From Belliella pelovolcani (GTDB lineage: Bacteria > Bacteroidota > Bacteroidia > Cytophagales > Cyclobacteriaceae): DNA of 64,000 nt. The notes under the pieces were generated by a model. That model did no database searches and was not told where the DNA came from. It was given only the letters and a program-made list of their open reading frames with translations. The stretch covers positions 92,035-156,034 of the forward strand of contig NZ_FTOP01000010.1 of the NCBI RefSeq assembly GCF_900156785.1, given 5' to 3'. The translations under genes were made by a program, and so were the position numbers. Of the stretch, positions 24,696 to 33,058 are shown one piece after another (within the stretch, counting starts at the first letter, position 1; every line of letters begins with the position of its first letter).

Positions 24696-25757
24696 CTAAC
24701 TCGTTGCTGCATTAATTCTTGCAATGGTTTCACTTCGGCTGCTGGCCACCAAAATACGATTGCGGATGGGGTTGTCTTTTTGTTGCAATTCGTAATACAC
24801 TTTTTGGATGATGGCTTTTTTATCTTCTGCTTGGGTAATGTCCGGAAATGCTTTTTCTGTTACAAATTGCAACACATCTATTTCCTTGGCTTTCATTTCT
24901 TCCTCAAAATAGAGTTCGTACACCATCATATTGACCAAATCTTCAAACAGTTGATACATAAAGCGGGGGTGACCACCCGTCCAGTCTTGGGTGTTGGCAT
25001 CACACCCCATCCAGCCTTTTTTCTCCAAAAATTGGAGGAAAACAATACGACCCAAGAGTTTTTTTACAAAATCACGAATGGGTTTTTCTTCCTTGTCTTT
25101 GGTATCTTTTTCAGTATCAATCAATTTCGTTCTGGACGGATTGCTTTCATCCGCCAAATGCTTGGCAAATTTCTCGTAGTGTGCTTTGTATGTTTTAAAG
25201 AAGTCTTTGTTCAGGGCTTCCACAGAAAACACTTCTTTCAGTTCCTTGATGTTTACTTCGCCTTTTTCTCGCTTGTCTGCCAACACCAACATTCGCTTGG
25301 CAGGTGTGGTACAGGCTTCATTGCTACCCAATAGGTAAGTATAGCGTTTGGGTTTGGTTTCGCCTTTGATGAGTTCACCCGTTTCCAAATCCAAACTCGC
25401 TTCTTTGGCAATGAAAGAAAAGCGGTAATCCACTTGGTTTTTGTTGTAGAAAAATGCTAACGCACCGTGAATGATGTTTTGGTCAATGTGTTTGGCAGCA
25501 ATTTCTCGCAAGCCTTGTCGGTTGCGAACAATACTGATATTGTCGGCAACTTCCACGGTGAATAAGGCTAATTGCTTTCCGTCATCCAGTTTTACCGTAC
25601 CGATTTGTTTTCCGTCTATGACTTTGTCCACTTCTTCAAATGGATTGTCAGGCGAACTGAAATAGTCAATCTTTTTAAAAAACAAAGGCAAAATCTCCCT
25701 CCAGATGTTGAAGTCGAATTTTTGCTGTAATCTATGTTTTAAGTCTTTTTCTTTCAT
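24696..25757 (-). CDS. Eco57I-type restriction-modification methylase lacking its catalytic core
   Basis: 353 residues. The N-terminal ~250 (FDFNIWREILPLFF, then LFTVEVADNISIVRNRQGLRE, and RDFVKKLLGRIVFLQFLEKKGWMGC) match the N-terminal region of large (~1000-1300 residue) single-chain methylase-specificity proteins. From about residue 265, MMVYELYFEEEMKAKEIDVL and a tail with NPIRNRILVASSRS resemble the extreme C-terminus of the same proteins. The methyltransferase motifs (for example NPPY) and target-recognition domain are absent, with no frameshift, so an in-frame deletion of the middle is the simplest reading. Catalysis is not expected. It lies within a packed operon. Confidence 0.7.
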   Translation of the reverse strand: MKEKDLKHRLQQKFDFNIWREILPLFFKKIDYFSSPDNPFEEVDKVIDGKQIGTVKLDDGKQLALFTVEVADNISIVRNRQGLREIAAKHIDQNIIHGALAFFYNKNQVDYRFSFIAKEASLDLETGELIKGETKPKRYTYLLGSNEACTTPAKRMLVLADKREKGEVNIKELKEVFSVEALNKDFFKTYKAHYEKFAKHLADESNPSRTKLIDTEKDTKDKEEKPIRDFVKKLLGRIVFLQFLEKKGWMGCDANTQDWTGGHPRFMYQLFEDLVNMMVYELYFEEEMKAKEIDVLQFVTEKAFPDITQAEDKKAIIQKVYYELQQKDNPIRNRILVASSRSETIARINAATS

Positions 25758-25760
25758 TGT

Positions 25761-25901
25761 CTAAAATTCTTTGAGCCCTTTACTATCCGTGCAATGAGCC
25801 CATATTGAGCCCTTTTGAAAAGTTGTAAATCGTTGATAAACAAGACTTACTTCCTGTTCAGCAAGCGTTATTGATTTTATTTGAGCCCTTAGTGATTCCA
25901 T
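25761..25901 (-). CDS. 46-residue ORF between the ATPase and methylase-fragment genes
   Basis: ATG at 25901, TAG at 25763-25761. It fits exactly between its neighbours, with 3 bases separating it from the ATPase stop (25905) and 3 bases from the methylase-fragment ATG (25757). The product begins MESLRAQIKSITLAEQEV and is hydrophilic. I do not recognise it. The spacing argues for a real translated gene, but it could also be the remnant of a longer gene, because GGGCTCA(A) recurs three times inside it. Confidence 0.45.
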   Translation of the reverse strand: MESLRAQIKSITLAEQEVSLVYQRFTTFQKGSIWAHCTDSKGLKEF

Positions 25902-25904
25902 TGT

Positions 25905-27323
25905 CTAATCTTTTTTTCGTTTCATTTTTGGTTCATTTGGCCCAACTTTGGCCCCACTATTCTGCATTTGGCCCCACTCTGGCCCCACTGTATTGTAACT
26001 TATACTTGAACCTGATGTACCTTCTTTAATCAAAATCTTATAAGTATTTACAAGTGAAGTCAGTTCTCTTGTAGCTGTTCGTTTTGAAACTTCGTTTAAC
26101 TCTTGGTAATCACTGTTTGTGATTTTCCCTTTTTCTTTAGCAAAAAGTACTGCTTTGATTTGCCTTTCATTCAAACCTAAATCAATTAAATATTCTTCGT
26201 GGTAAATATTCTTCCTGAACTCAACAAGAAAATCAGAGCCTTCAAAGGAGTAGTTGGGTACAGGTATGCCAGCTTCCAAACAATAATTTATCATTTTTTC
26301 AATGCCTCTACCCCAAGATTCGATGTAGCCACTTCTAAAAAGAGTATTGGCAATATCAGGATTGTATGGTTTTGAAGCGTGTTTGTTTAAAAGATTGCTT
26401 ACAGTCCAGTTATCGGGTAATTGTCCATCGTTCCAAATCATTATTCGGTCTTTGAAAACTTTGATTTGGATAGGCGCACCACCCGAATAATCTTTGTGAG
26501 CCACTGCATTCAATAAAGCCTCTCTGATTGCTTCTCTTGGATATTCGTAAGTCTCTACCCTCGAAATACCCTCATAGCTTATCAAGGCTTTGATGTATTT
26601 GGTAAAGAGCAAATCCATTGTTTTCTCAATCTGCTCAAACAAATTACCGTGTGCTTCATCTTGATACATCAAATCCGCTTCGTTTTCAAAGTAGCCAATT
26701 TTGATGAACGCTCCCGTTACATACTTTTCAGGTTTGGGATGGAAAAGTAAAACAGCGGCTCTTTTGATCATTTTTTCTTCTTCCAGATACAGTTGTAAAC
26801 TTTCCAAAAGCTCTTGGTTGGTTCCGTCTAAATCTTCAGCTTCTAGTCGTTTGCTTTTAGTGGCTTTTTTCCGGAAAAAATCAAAAGTGTCGTTCTTTAA
26901 ATCATCAGCAGTAACATAGGGAATAGGCACACCATCCCATTTTTTGCCTTGTCGTTGCAATAAAAACTTTGCCAAAGCAGCACCTTTCAGTTCCTGCAAA
27001 GTACTTCCGCTTCTGTAATAATATTTACCTCTTAAGCTGATAGGGAAAGGGTAGGGCTCCACCACAATTTCCAAAAAATCGTCTCCATTTTTAGTGTGCA
27101 AGTTCACATCTGCCATCAAACCCAAAAGATCCCTAACCTGATTGGGCAAGTCTTCCAAAAGTTTTTTGGCATTATCCAAATGTTTAGTGTTGCCCTTGTC
27201 ATCAATACCGATAAACAAAATACCACCTTGAGCATTCGCAAAACCACAAATCCACTTAAAGTAGTCATTGTGCCAAGACTCTTTCCATTCTATATTTTGA
27301 TGTTCCTTGCTGTATTGACTCAT
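25905..27323 (-). CDS. AlbA-type (Schlafen AlbA_2) ATP-binding protein with C-terminal helix-turn-helix
   Basis: A 472-residue protein. The N-terminus is an AlbA_2 / divergent AAA domain (EHQNIEWKESWHNDYFKWI, then FANAQGGILFIGIDDKG). The middle has a GHKL-like C-terminal ATPase module (REALLNAVAHKDYSGGAPIQ and SGYIESWGRGIEKMI). The end has a winged helix (GLNERQIKAVLF ... DYQELNEVSKRTATREL) and a hydrophilic tail containing two VGP repeats. Such proteins occur as regulators and in defence islands. The ATG at 27323 overlaps the helicase stop by 4 bases, so the two are translationally coupled. Confidence 0.83.
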   Translation of the reverse strand: MSQYSKEHQNIEWKESWHNDYFKWICGFANAQGGILFIGIDDKGNTKHLDNAKKLLEDLPNQVRDLLGLMADVNLHTKNGDDFLEIVVEPYPFPISLRGKYYYRSGSTLQELKGAALAKFLLQRQGKKWDGVPIPYVTADDLKNDTFDFFRKKATKSKRLEAEDLDGTNQELLESLQLYLEEEKMIKRAAVLLFHPKPEKYVTGAFIKIGYFENEADLMYQDEAHGNLFEQIEKTMDLLFTKYIKALISYEGISRVETYEYPREAIREALLNAVAHKDYSGGAPIQIKVFKDRIMIWNDGQLPDNWTVSNLLNKHASKPYNPDIANTLFRSGYIESWGRGIEKMINYCLEAGIPVPNYSFEGSDFLVEFRKNIYHEEYLIDLGLNERQIKAVLFAKEKGKITNSDYQELNEVSKRTATRELTSLVNTYKILIKEGTSGSSISYNTVGPEWGQMQNSGAKVGPNEPKMKRKKD

Positions 27324-30300
27324 TCGCTAAAACTTTCAGTGATAATAATTTCAGGATTCAAGGTCTTAACCCTTACAATTTTCTTCTCGAATTCCTGTTC
27401 GGTTTCTTCATTCATCAAAGGATAGCCTTTTAAAATCTCAATGACTTTTTCCAAAATGATTGCAGGCTTCAAGGGGGATTTTTTCAACGTGCGTTGAAAC
27501 TTGTTGATGTCTCTTTGCAAGTTTTGAAAACGACCTTGACGCAAAGCTTCTTTAGCTTTAATGATTAAGGCTCTTTCTTCTTCATTCACCAAAGGAAGAT
27601 TCAGCATAGCGTCTAAATAAGCATTTGCTTTTTTCTCATTAGGACCTTGTGTGGTATCTATTTTTTTGTCCTTTGCTTTTTCTTTTTCCAACAAATCAGA
27701 AAACAAGAAAATACCTGCCTGAACTTGTTCGTGGTGTTTTGAATGTAGTGTAATGGCTTTTTCCAATACTTCTGCTTCAAATATTTTTACTGTTTCCAAA
27801 AAGGTAAGTTCCTCTGTTTCCTCATTGTCTTTTACCAAAATGAATGCATCTCGCTTGCTGTCTTTGATGTAGCAAATGGTACTTTGGTTAAAGTCTTTGT
27901 TTTTTCTACCAACCCTTGCACGGAAAGGCATATTTTTGATTTGCTTGAACACACTAGGCGTCTTTTCCTTAATATCTCGAATCATCATCAAGTAGGCTAG
28001 TTTTTCGTCCTTTTCTTCTTCCAATTCCTTGTCGAAAAGTCCGAAAGTCTCGGTTTCTTCATCAGGTGAGTAAATCTGACTGTCTTCCCCTAGTGCTGCG
28101 TGAAAGGATTGCAATTTCATAATTGCTTTTTTCTCCAATTCAATGTCATTGTTAACTTTTGCAGTTGGGTAGAAATTATAAACGTGAACTTCATCAGCCG
28201 TTGAACCTATTCTGTTCACACGTCCAATTCTTTGCATCAAGCGGGTAGAGTTCCAAGGCGTGTCATAATTTACAATCACATTAGAACGGTGCAAGTTGAT
28301 ACCTTCTGCCAATACTTCTGTTGTAAGTATGATGCTGTAATTATTTTCTTGGTCCGCTTTGGGTAAGTTGGCATCAAAGTTTTTGCGAACTGTTGGCATT
28401 CTGTCTTTTCTGGATTTACTATCCACTGATAAAATGCTTGATGAAATGTGTTTAGGCAGTTCCTTCTCCAAATATTCGGTTGTTTCTTTGCTCTCAGAGA
28501 ATACTACTAATTTGGATTCAGGATTAATGGATTTACTTAAAAGGGTGTTTTTCAGGTATTTGATAAATACGTCTAATTTTGGGTCTTCTTTTACTTTTTC
28601 CCATTCATCAGATAATTCTTTAAGCAATTTTAAATCGTGCTGTAGTCCAGGTAAGAAGTCAAAATCATCTGGTTCGCAGATGTCAATGGTTGGGTCTTCA
28701 ATAGACTTTTCCAAAACTAAATCCATTAATTCTTCCTCCTTGCCTTCGTTTATCATATCAGAAACTGGCAAATTTGGAGCTATGAAAATTCGACCATTTT
28801 CAAACATTGTTACCATAGCTTCAGTAGCTTTCATAAAACGGAAAAGCGACTGTTTGAAAGCATAGAAACTACTGTCAATTCTTTTTACCAAAAGCGTTTT
28901 CATAATCTTAGCTAATTGAGCCGAAATCATATCCGCTTGTTTGTATTTGTTCTTTTTGTGTGGTTTCAAAAAACCGATGGCACGGTAACGATTGTATTTT
29001 AAGCCTTGTGTTTCGTGACTTAAAACGTGAATGGTTTTATCATACAAATCTTCTAAGTGTGGTTCCAACACATATAAAATTTTCTTAGGCTGCTTTACGA
29101 TTGGAAATTTGATTCCTTGCTTTTCCAAGTCTTGTGAGTACAAGTCGTGCGCCATCAAGTCAGTTCTCGTTCTACGAACAATAAGCGGTTCAATTACCTT
29201 TGTTCTTATCTTTTCATAAATTTTCTTGACACCTGCTTGGACTTTGGCAATATCTGGTTCGTCTTTCAGTTTCTTGTAAGCATCAATCTGTTGTCTGAAA
29301 AAGTGCTGTAAGTTTCCCGTTTCAAGTGTTGATTCTTTGCTATCTTGAAAAAGATAAACTTGGTTAGCAATGTCTTCTGGTCTGTTGTTCAAAGGTGTAG
29401 CAGAAACTAGAATTACACGCTTAGGAACGGTTTTGCCGTCAGGCAAAACTCGTCTTGTCGGTGTTTTACAAATCTTCTGCAATTCATTGTACATTCCAGC
29501 TGTATCGGAACGGAATTTATGGGCTTCATCAACAATGATTAAATCAAAAATGGTCGCATCATTGATTTTGTGTAAACTTCCATTTGTTAGGATTTTAACA
29601 TTATCCAGATTAAACTTTTCAATGGTTTCAATCCAATTGTCCTTTAAGGCTGGTGGTACAATGATTAGCGTTCTAGAACGATGTTCTGGAAACCCATTGG
29701 TGTAAAAATATTTTTTAGCAATTAGGGTTGATACAATGGTTTTCCCAAGTCCTACAACATCCGACAAGAAAAAGCCATTGTGCTTCATCATTTTGGAAAA
29801 GCCGTCATTTACGGCATCCACTTGATACGATAACCGTTTGAAGCCTTTTGGCAAGTCAGAAATAGAGTTGGGGTCAAACTCGATGCTTTTCCCGAAGTAC
29901 TCAATCAAAAATTTTAAATAAACTTCATAAGGCGTATAGTTGTCGTTTAGATAGGTTTCCTTTTGAAGTTTCTCAATGCTGTCCATATCAACAGGAACAG
30001 CTTCTTCCCAAAGTTTATCGAACGTTTGTGTAGCAAAGTCAATGTCTGAATTGTCCCTTAGCTCAACATTAAATTCGAAATTTTTTGAAAGACCCGCATC
30101 TGTAAGGTTACTAGAACCAGTAATTACAGAGCCATAACCGTGGTCGTGCTTTTCTTTCTCTCGAAAAATATAAATCTTAGCGTGTATATTTTGCTTGGGG
30201 TGAATCTTGATTTTTACTTTACCTATGGTGATGTCCTTTATCAATTGGATCATCCCACCTTCTACAGTTTTATCGTATTCTGCTTCTTGTATATTCTTTT

Positions 30301-30577
30301 TAACTTCTTGAAAAAATTCCTCTTGTGCCTTTTCAGCATCACCATCAAACAAAACTCCTTGTTGGTTGGCTTGATAAACCAAAGAGTCAATGTTGATACC
30401 TACAAGAATTCTTATTTCTTGAGCACTTTCAACAAATTCACGGATTTGGAAATATCCTGATGCTCGAAAGTAACCAACCAAGGCATCTAGGAAATGAATA
30501 TTTTTATGTTTGAAAATACCTTCTATTTTTTTTAGAAGCGTATTTTGCTCTTCGTTTGTGAAAAATTTTGTACTCAT
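27320..30577 (-). CDS. SNF2-like helicase with N-terminal phospholipase D-type nuclease domain
   Basis: 1085 residues. The first ~200 form a PLD-superfamily nuclease module (IHAKIYIF near residue 125, with ITGSSNLTDAG ~20 residues later). A superfamily 2 motor follows: SDVVGLGKTIVSTLIAKKYF (Walker A, ~275), DEAHKFR (motif II), SATPLNNRPEDIA (motif III), and the second lobe with STRLMQRIGRVNRIGS (motif VI, ~790). The HKD motif departs from consensus after HxK, so nuclease activity needs proof. Helicases with PLD domains occur in several anti-phage systems, including DISARM-like sets. It is flanked by an XRE regulator and an AlbA-type ATPase in one operon. Confidence 0.88.
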   Translation of the reverse strand: MSTKFFTNEEQNTLLKKIEGIFKHKNIHFLDALVGYFRASGYFQIREFVESAQEIRILVGINIDSLVYQANQQGVLFDGDAEKAQEEFFQEVKKNIQEAEYDKTVEGGMIQLIKDITIGKVKIKIHPKQNIHAKIYIFREKEKHDHGYGSVITGSSNLTDAGLSKNFEFNVELRDNSDIDFATQTFDKLWEEAVPVDMDSIEKLQKETYLNDNYTPYEVYLKFLIEYFGKSIEFDPNSISDLPKGFKRLSYQVDAVNDGFSKMMKHNGFFLSDVVGLGKTIVSTLIAKKYFYTNGFPEHRSRTLIIVPPALKDNWIETIEKFNLDNVKILTNGSLHKINDATIFDLIIVDEAHKFRSDTAGMYNELQKICKTPTRRVLPDGKTVPKRVILVSATPLNNRPEDIANQVYLFQDSKESTLETGNLQHFFRQQIDAYKKLKDEPDIAKVQAGVKKIYEKIRTKVIEPLIVRRTRTDLMAHDLYSQDLEKQGIKFPIVKQPKKILYVLEPHLEDLYDKTIHVLSHETQGLKYNRYRAIGFLKPHKKNKYKQADMISAQLAKIMKTLLVKRIDSSFYAFKQSLFRFMKATEAMVTMFENGRIFIAPNLPVSDMINEGKEEELMDLVLEKSIEDPTIDICEPDDFDFLPGLQHDLKLLKELSDEWEKVKEDPKLDVFIKYLKNTLLSKSINPESKLVVFSESKETTEYLEKELPKHISSSILSVDSKSRKDRMPTVRKNFDANLPKADQENNYSIILTTEVLAEGINLHRSNVIVNYDTPWNSTRLMQRIGRVNRIGSTADEVHVYNFYPTAKVNNDIELEKKAIMKLQSFHAALGEDSQIYSPDEETETFGLFDKELEEEKDEKLAYLMMIRDIKEKTPSVFKQIKNMPFRARVGRKNKDFNQSTICYIKDSKRDAFILVKDNEETEELTFLETVKIFEAEVLEKAITLHSKHHEQVQAGIFLFSDLLEKEKAKDKKIDTTQGPNEKKANAYLDAMLNLPLVNEEERALIIKAKEALRQGRFQNLQRDINKFQRTLKKSPLKPAIILEKVIEILKGYPLMNEETEQEFEKKIVRVKTLNPEIIITESFSE

Positions 30578-30852
30578 AATTTCTTCAAAACGTTTTTAAG
30601 TCCATCAGCCAAAAATTCCAAGTCACCGAGTTCACTTAAAACTGTCGATTGAATAAATTCTATTTGTATTTCTTTGTCTTGAACTTCTAGTGTCTTTGCC
30701 AAGGTTGGGAGCATTTCTTTCGTTGCCACTCTTTCGCTTCTCTCAATCTTGCTCAAAATAGAAGTGTCTATGTCAAGTTCGGCTGCAACCTTTCTAAGAG
30801 GAAGTCCCAGTTGTTCTCGTCTGTTTCGTAAATATTCTCCAAAAGAATTCAT
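30574..30852 (-). CDS. XRE-family helix-turn-helix regulator
   Basis: A 92-residue protein. Residues ~5-60 form the Cro/CI helix-turn-helix (LRNRREQLGLPLRKVAAELD, then TSILSKIERSER). It is the first gene of the operon, and its TGA overlaps the helicase ATG (ATGA). Small XRE proteins at the head of restriction or defence operons usually delay expression of the toxic part after entry into a new host. Two direct repeats in its leader (30858-30865 and 30872-30879) may be its binding sites. Confidence 0.9.
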   Translation of the reverse strand: MNSFGEYLRNRREQLGLPLRKVAAELDIDTSILSKIERSERVATKEMLPTLAKTLEVQDKEIQIEFIQSTVLSELGDLEFLADGLKNVLKKL

Positions 30853-30857
30853 CTTGT

Positions 30858-30888
30858 CATATTTGTTTGGACATATTCGTCAAAAGTA
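30858..30888 (-). promoter_or_regulatory. Promoter and possible XRE operator of the helicase operon
   Basis: TACTTTTG on the minus strand (30881-30888) matches the -7 box. No TTG is at the right distance. CATATTTG and CATATTCG (plus strand, 30858-30865 and 30872-30879) are direct repeats 14 bases apart, between the -7 box and the start codon. Confidence 0.42.
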
Positions 30889-31290
30889 CAGTTTATTATT
30901 TAATTCTATCGTCCGAGCGTTGGCAAAAAACCAGCTCTTTTGGTTTATTGTGGGCTTTGCGTGTGGGCAAAAACCAAATCCCAAATAATCAGGACAAGTT
31001 GTGCTGGAATGCGCGTTGGTTCATTTTGCATGTGTCCTACGTTTTGCTTTCTTTTAGAGAGGAAAGCATTCTTATTTCGGACACTTTCCACAATATAGTG
31101 GAAATAACATTTTTCCCACCTCCAAAACTACCCCTTTCTTTACACTTAAAATATACCACCAACAGGGTATTTTTGGGCAGGACTGATTTGGGTAAGATAG
31201 GCTTGCTGATAGTTTTCTAACTTAAATATGGGATCATTTTTGGGTTTAGCATATCTTTGAGCTGTATATTTTCACTATTGACTCAATCCA
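30889..31290. other. Non-coding region with a hairpin cluster at the island's right edge
   Basis: Contains the right copy of GGACAAGTTGTG (30992-31003). A nested structure follows: GTGTCC / GGACAC (31032-31037 and 31079-31084) enclosing TGCTTTC / GAAAGCA (31045-31051 and 31062-31068). A separate TTTCCAC / GTGGAAA hairpin lies at 31085-31104. A -7-like TATCTTTG (31252-31259) is a weak promoter candidate for the 5'-nucleotidase genes. Confidence 0.55.
30992..31003 (+). repeat. 12-base direct repeat, right copy
   Basis: GGACAAGTTGTG, identical to 22973-22984. Together they bracket the SWIM-to-XRE operon. Confidence 0.5.
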
Positions 31291-32043
31291 ATGCGCAATA
31301 TCCTTCAGAAAATCATCAGCAGCTCCTTTTCACTGGCTTTAGTATTTTTTGTCGCTTGTAGCCCTCAGCTGGGGCATCAATTTACCGGTGGCTTTATCGC
31401 CAATGACCTGGAAATCATGGCTGACCCAGCATTGACCGAGATGGTCAGCCCCTACAAGGCAAAGATGGAAGCGGAAATGAGTACCATCATCGGTCAGTCC
31501 ACAAAAGCACTCACAAGAAACCGTGGTGAGTCATTACTTGGGAATTTTGTGGCTGACCTACAGAGAGCGTATGCGGAGCAGGAGTTTGGAATCAGCATTG
31601 ATATTTCCATCATCAACAATGGAGGCATGCGCAATGACCTCCCAGAAGGAAACATTACGCTGGGCAATATCTACGAGCTATCACCTTTTGACAATTACTT
31701 GGTAATATTGGAACTGACTGCACATGATGTACAAAAGCTAGCGGAATTCATGGCTGCAAGGAAAAACATGGCCGTCAGTGGCATGGAAATCATCGGCGAA
31801 GGCAACCAAGTCCAATCCTTCAAGGTCAATGGACAAGCATTGGACAGCAACAAAGTATATCTCCTAGCCATCAATGACTACCTCGCTAACGGAGGGGACA
31901 ACATGGACTTTCTAACTGACTTACCCGTCATGGAAAATACAGACCTGCTTCTGAGAGACATGTTGATACAGATGATCAAAGCGAAGACTGCTCGAGGGGA
32001 AAAACTTGACGCTCAAATCGAAGGAAGACAAAAATACAACTGA
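31291..32043 (+). CDS. 5'-nucleotidase C-terminal (substrate-binding) domain lipoprotein
   Basis: 250 residues. An N-terminal lipoprotein signal (SLALVFFVACS, lipid Cys near 23) places it on a periplasm-facing membrane. The rest is the C-terminal domain of UshA-type 5'-nucleotidases: SLLGNFVADLQRAY, INNGGMRNDLPEG with the substrate-binding Asn-Asn-Gly-Gly-x-Arg, LSPFDNYLVILELT, and YLANGGDNMDFL. The metal-binding catalytic domain is encoded by the next gene, 1 base after the stop, so the two probably work as one enzyme in two chains. Confidence 0.9.
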   Translation: MRNILQKIISSSFSLALVFFVACSPQLGHQFTGGFIANDLEIMADPALTEMVSPYKAKMEAEMSTIIGQSTKALTRNRGESLLGNFVADLQRAYAEQEFGISIDISIINNGGMRNDLPEGNITLGNIYELSPFDNYLVILELTAHDVQKLAEFMAARKNMAVSGMEIIGEGNQVQSFKVNGQALDSNKVYLLAINDYLANGGDNMDFLTDLPVMENTDLLLRDMLIQMIKAKTARGEKLDAQIEGRQKYN

Positions 32044-32044
32044 G

Positions 32045-32941
32045 ATGCAAAGAAGAGATTTTATAAAGCATAGTTTACTGACAGGCCTAGGGCTCAGCCT
32101 GGCCCATCCGATTTTGGCATTGGACAGCTTTCCTGCCAAAGCTTCTCGATTGTGCATTTTGCACACCAATGACATGCATTCTCGAATCGAGGCATTTCCC
32201 AATGATGGCAGCAGAAATGCTGGTCAAGGGGGAATGACCAAGCTGGCCTCTTTGATCAAAAAGATCAGAATTGAAGAGGACAACATCCTGCTATTGGATT
32301 CTGGAGATTTCTTCCAAGGCACTCCTTACTTCAATGTCTATGGAGGAGAACTGGAGCTCAAGCTGATGTCTGAGATGGGCTATGATGCCAGTACGCTGGG
32401 CAATCATGAATTTGACAATGGGCTGGAAGGCATCGCCAATCAACTGGAACATGCCAAATTCGATATTTTATCTTCCAATTATGATTTCAGCGAAACGATT
32501 CTGAAAGGCGCTTTCAAGCCCTACAAGGTATTCCATAAGTCAGGCTTGAAAATTGGCGTATTTGCACTTGGTATCAAGCTAGAAGGACTGGTAGGTGCTA
32601 AAAATTACGGCAATACAAAGTACCTAGATCCTGCAAGTACGGCACAAGAGATGATTCAAGAACTTCAAAAAAAGAAATGTGATTTAATCATTTGCCTTTC
32701 ACACTTGGGCTATTCAAGTGATGTCAGACTAGCGGAGCAAATATCAGGAATTGACTTGATCCTTGGTGGGCATAGCCATACATTTTTGGATGAACCAAAT
32801 TTGCTCAAAAATGCCGAGGGACACCAAACAATCATCAATCAAGTTGGCACTGCGGCCTTGAGATTAGGGAAAATAGATTTTGAGTTTTCGAAGAATCAGC
32901 AAACTTCCTTTGCCTCAGCGAGAAATCTAAAGGTTTATTAG
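32045..32941 (+). CDS. 5'-nucleotidase catalytic (metallophosphatase) subunit, Tat-exported
   Basis: The start is placed at ATG 32045, 1 base after the previous stop, because it opens a twin-arginine-type signal (QRRDFIKHSLLTGLGLSLA). The longer frame from 32006 would overlap the upstream gene. The 298 residues contain the dimetal phosphatase motifs in order: LHTNDMHSRI, LDSGDFFQGTPYF, TLGNHEFDNG, CLSHLGYSSD and LGGHSHTF. The domain that binds the nucleotide base is missing here and is carried by the preceding lipoprotein. Likely role: periplasmic hydrolysis of nucleotides to recover phosphate and nucleosides. Confidence 0.91.
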   Translation: MQRRDFIKHSLLTGLGLSLAHPILALDSFPAKASRLCILHTNDMHSRIEAFPNDGSRNAGQGGMTKLASLIKKIRIEEDNILLLDSGDFFQGTPYFNVYGGELELKLMSEMGYDASTLGNHEFDNGLEGIANQLEHAKFDILSSNYDFSETILKGAFKPYKVFHKSGLKIGVFALGIKLEGLVGAKNYGNTKYLDPASTAQEMIQELQKKKCDLIICLSHLGYSSDVRLAEQISGIDLILGGHSHTFLDEPNLLKNAEGHQTIINQVGTAALRLGKIDFEFSKNQQTSFASARNLKVY

Positions 32942-33058
32942 AAAGTCAAGCGGAAAATGATTTTTTATTTAAATATATTTTCCCCAAATTTGATGCCCCT
33001 CGAATTGAGCAAGGAGGGTTTTCTATCTTTTAAAACTAATGTTATTTTATCGGTATAA

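Noticed and set aside
24780..25334. 184-codon plus-strand ORF opposite the methylase remnant
   Set aside because: It is a Phe/Cys-rich antisense shadow of a real coding frame.
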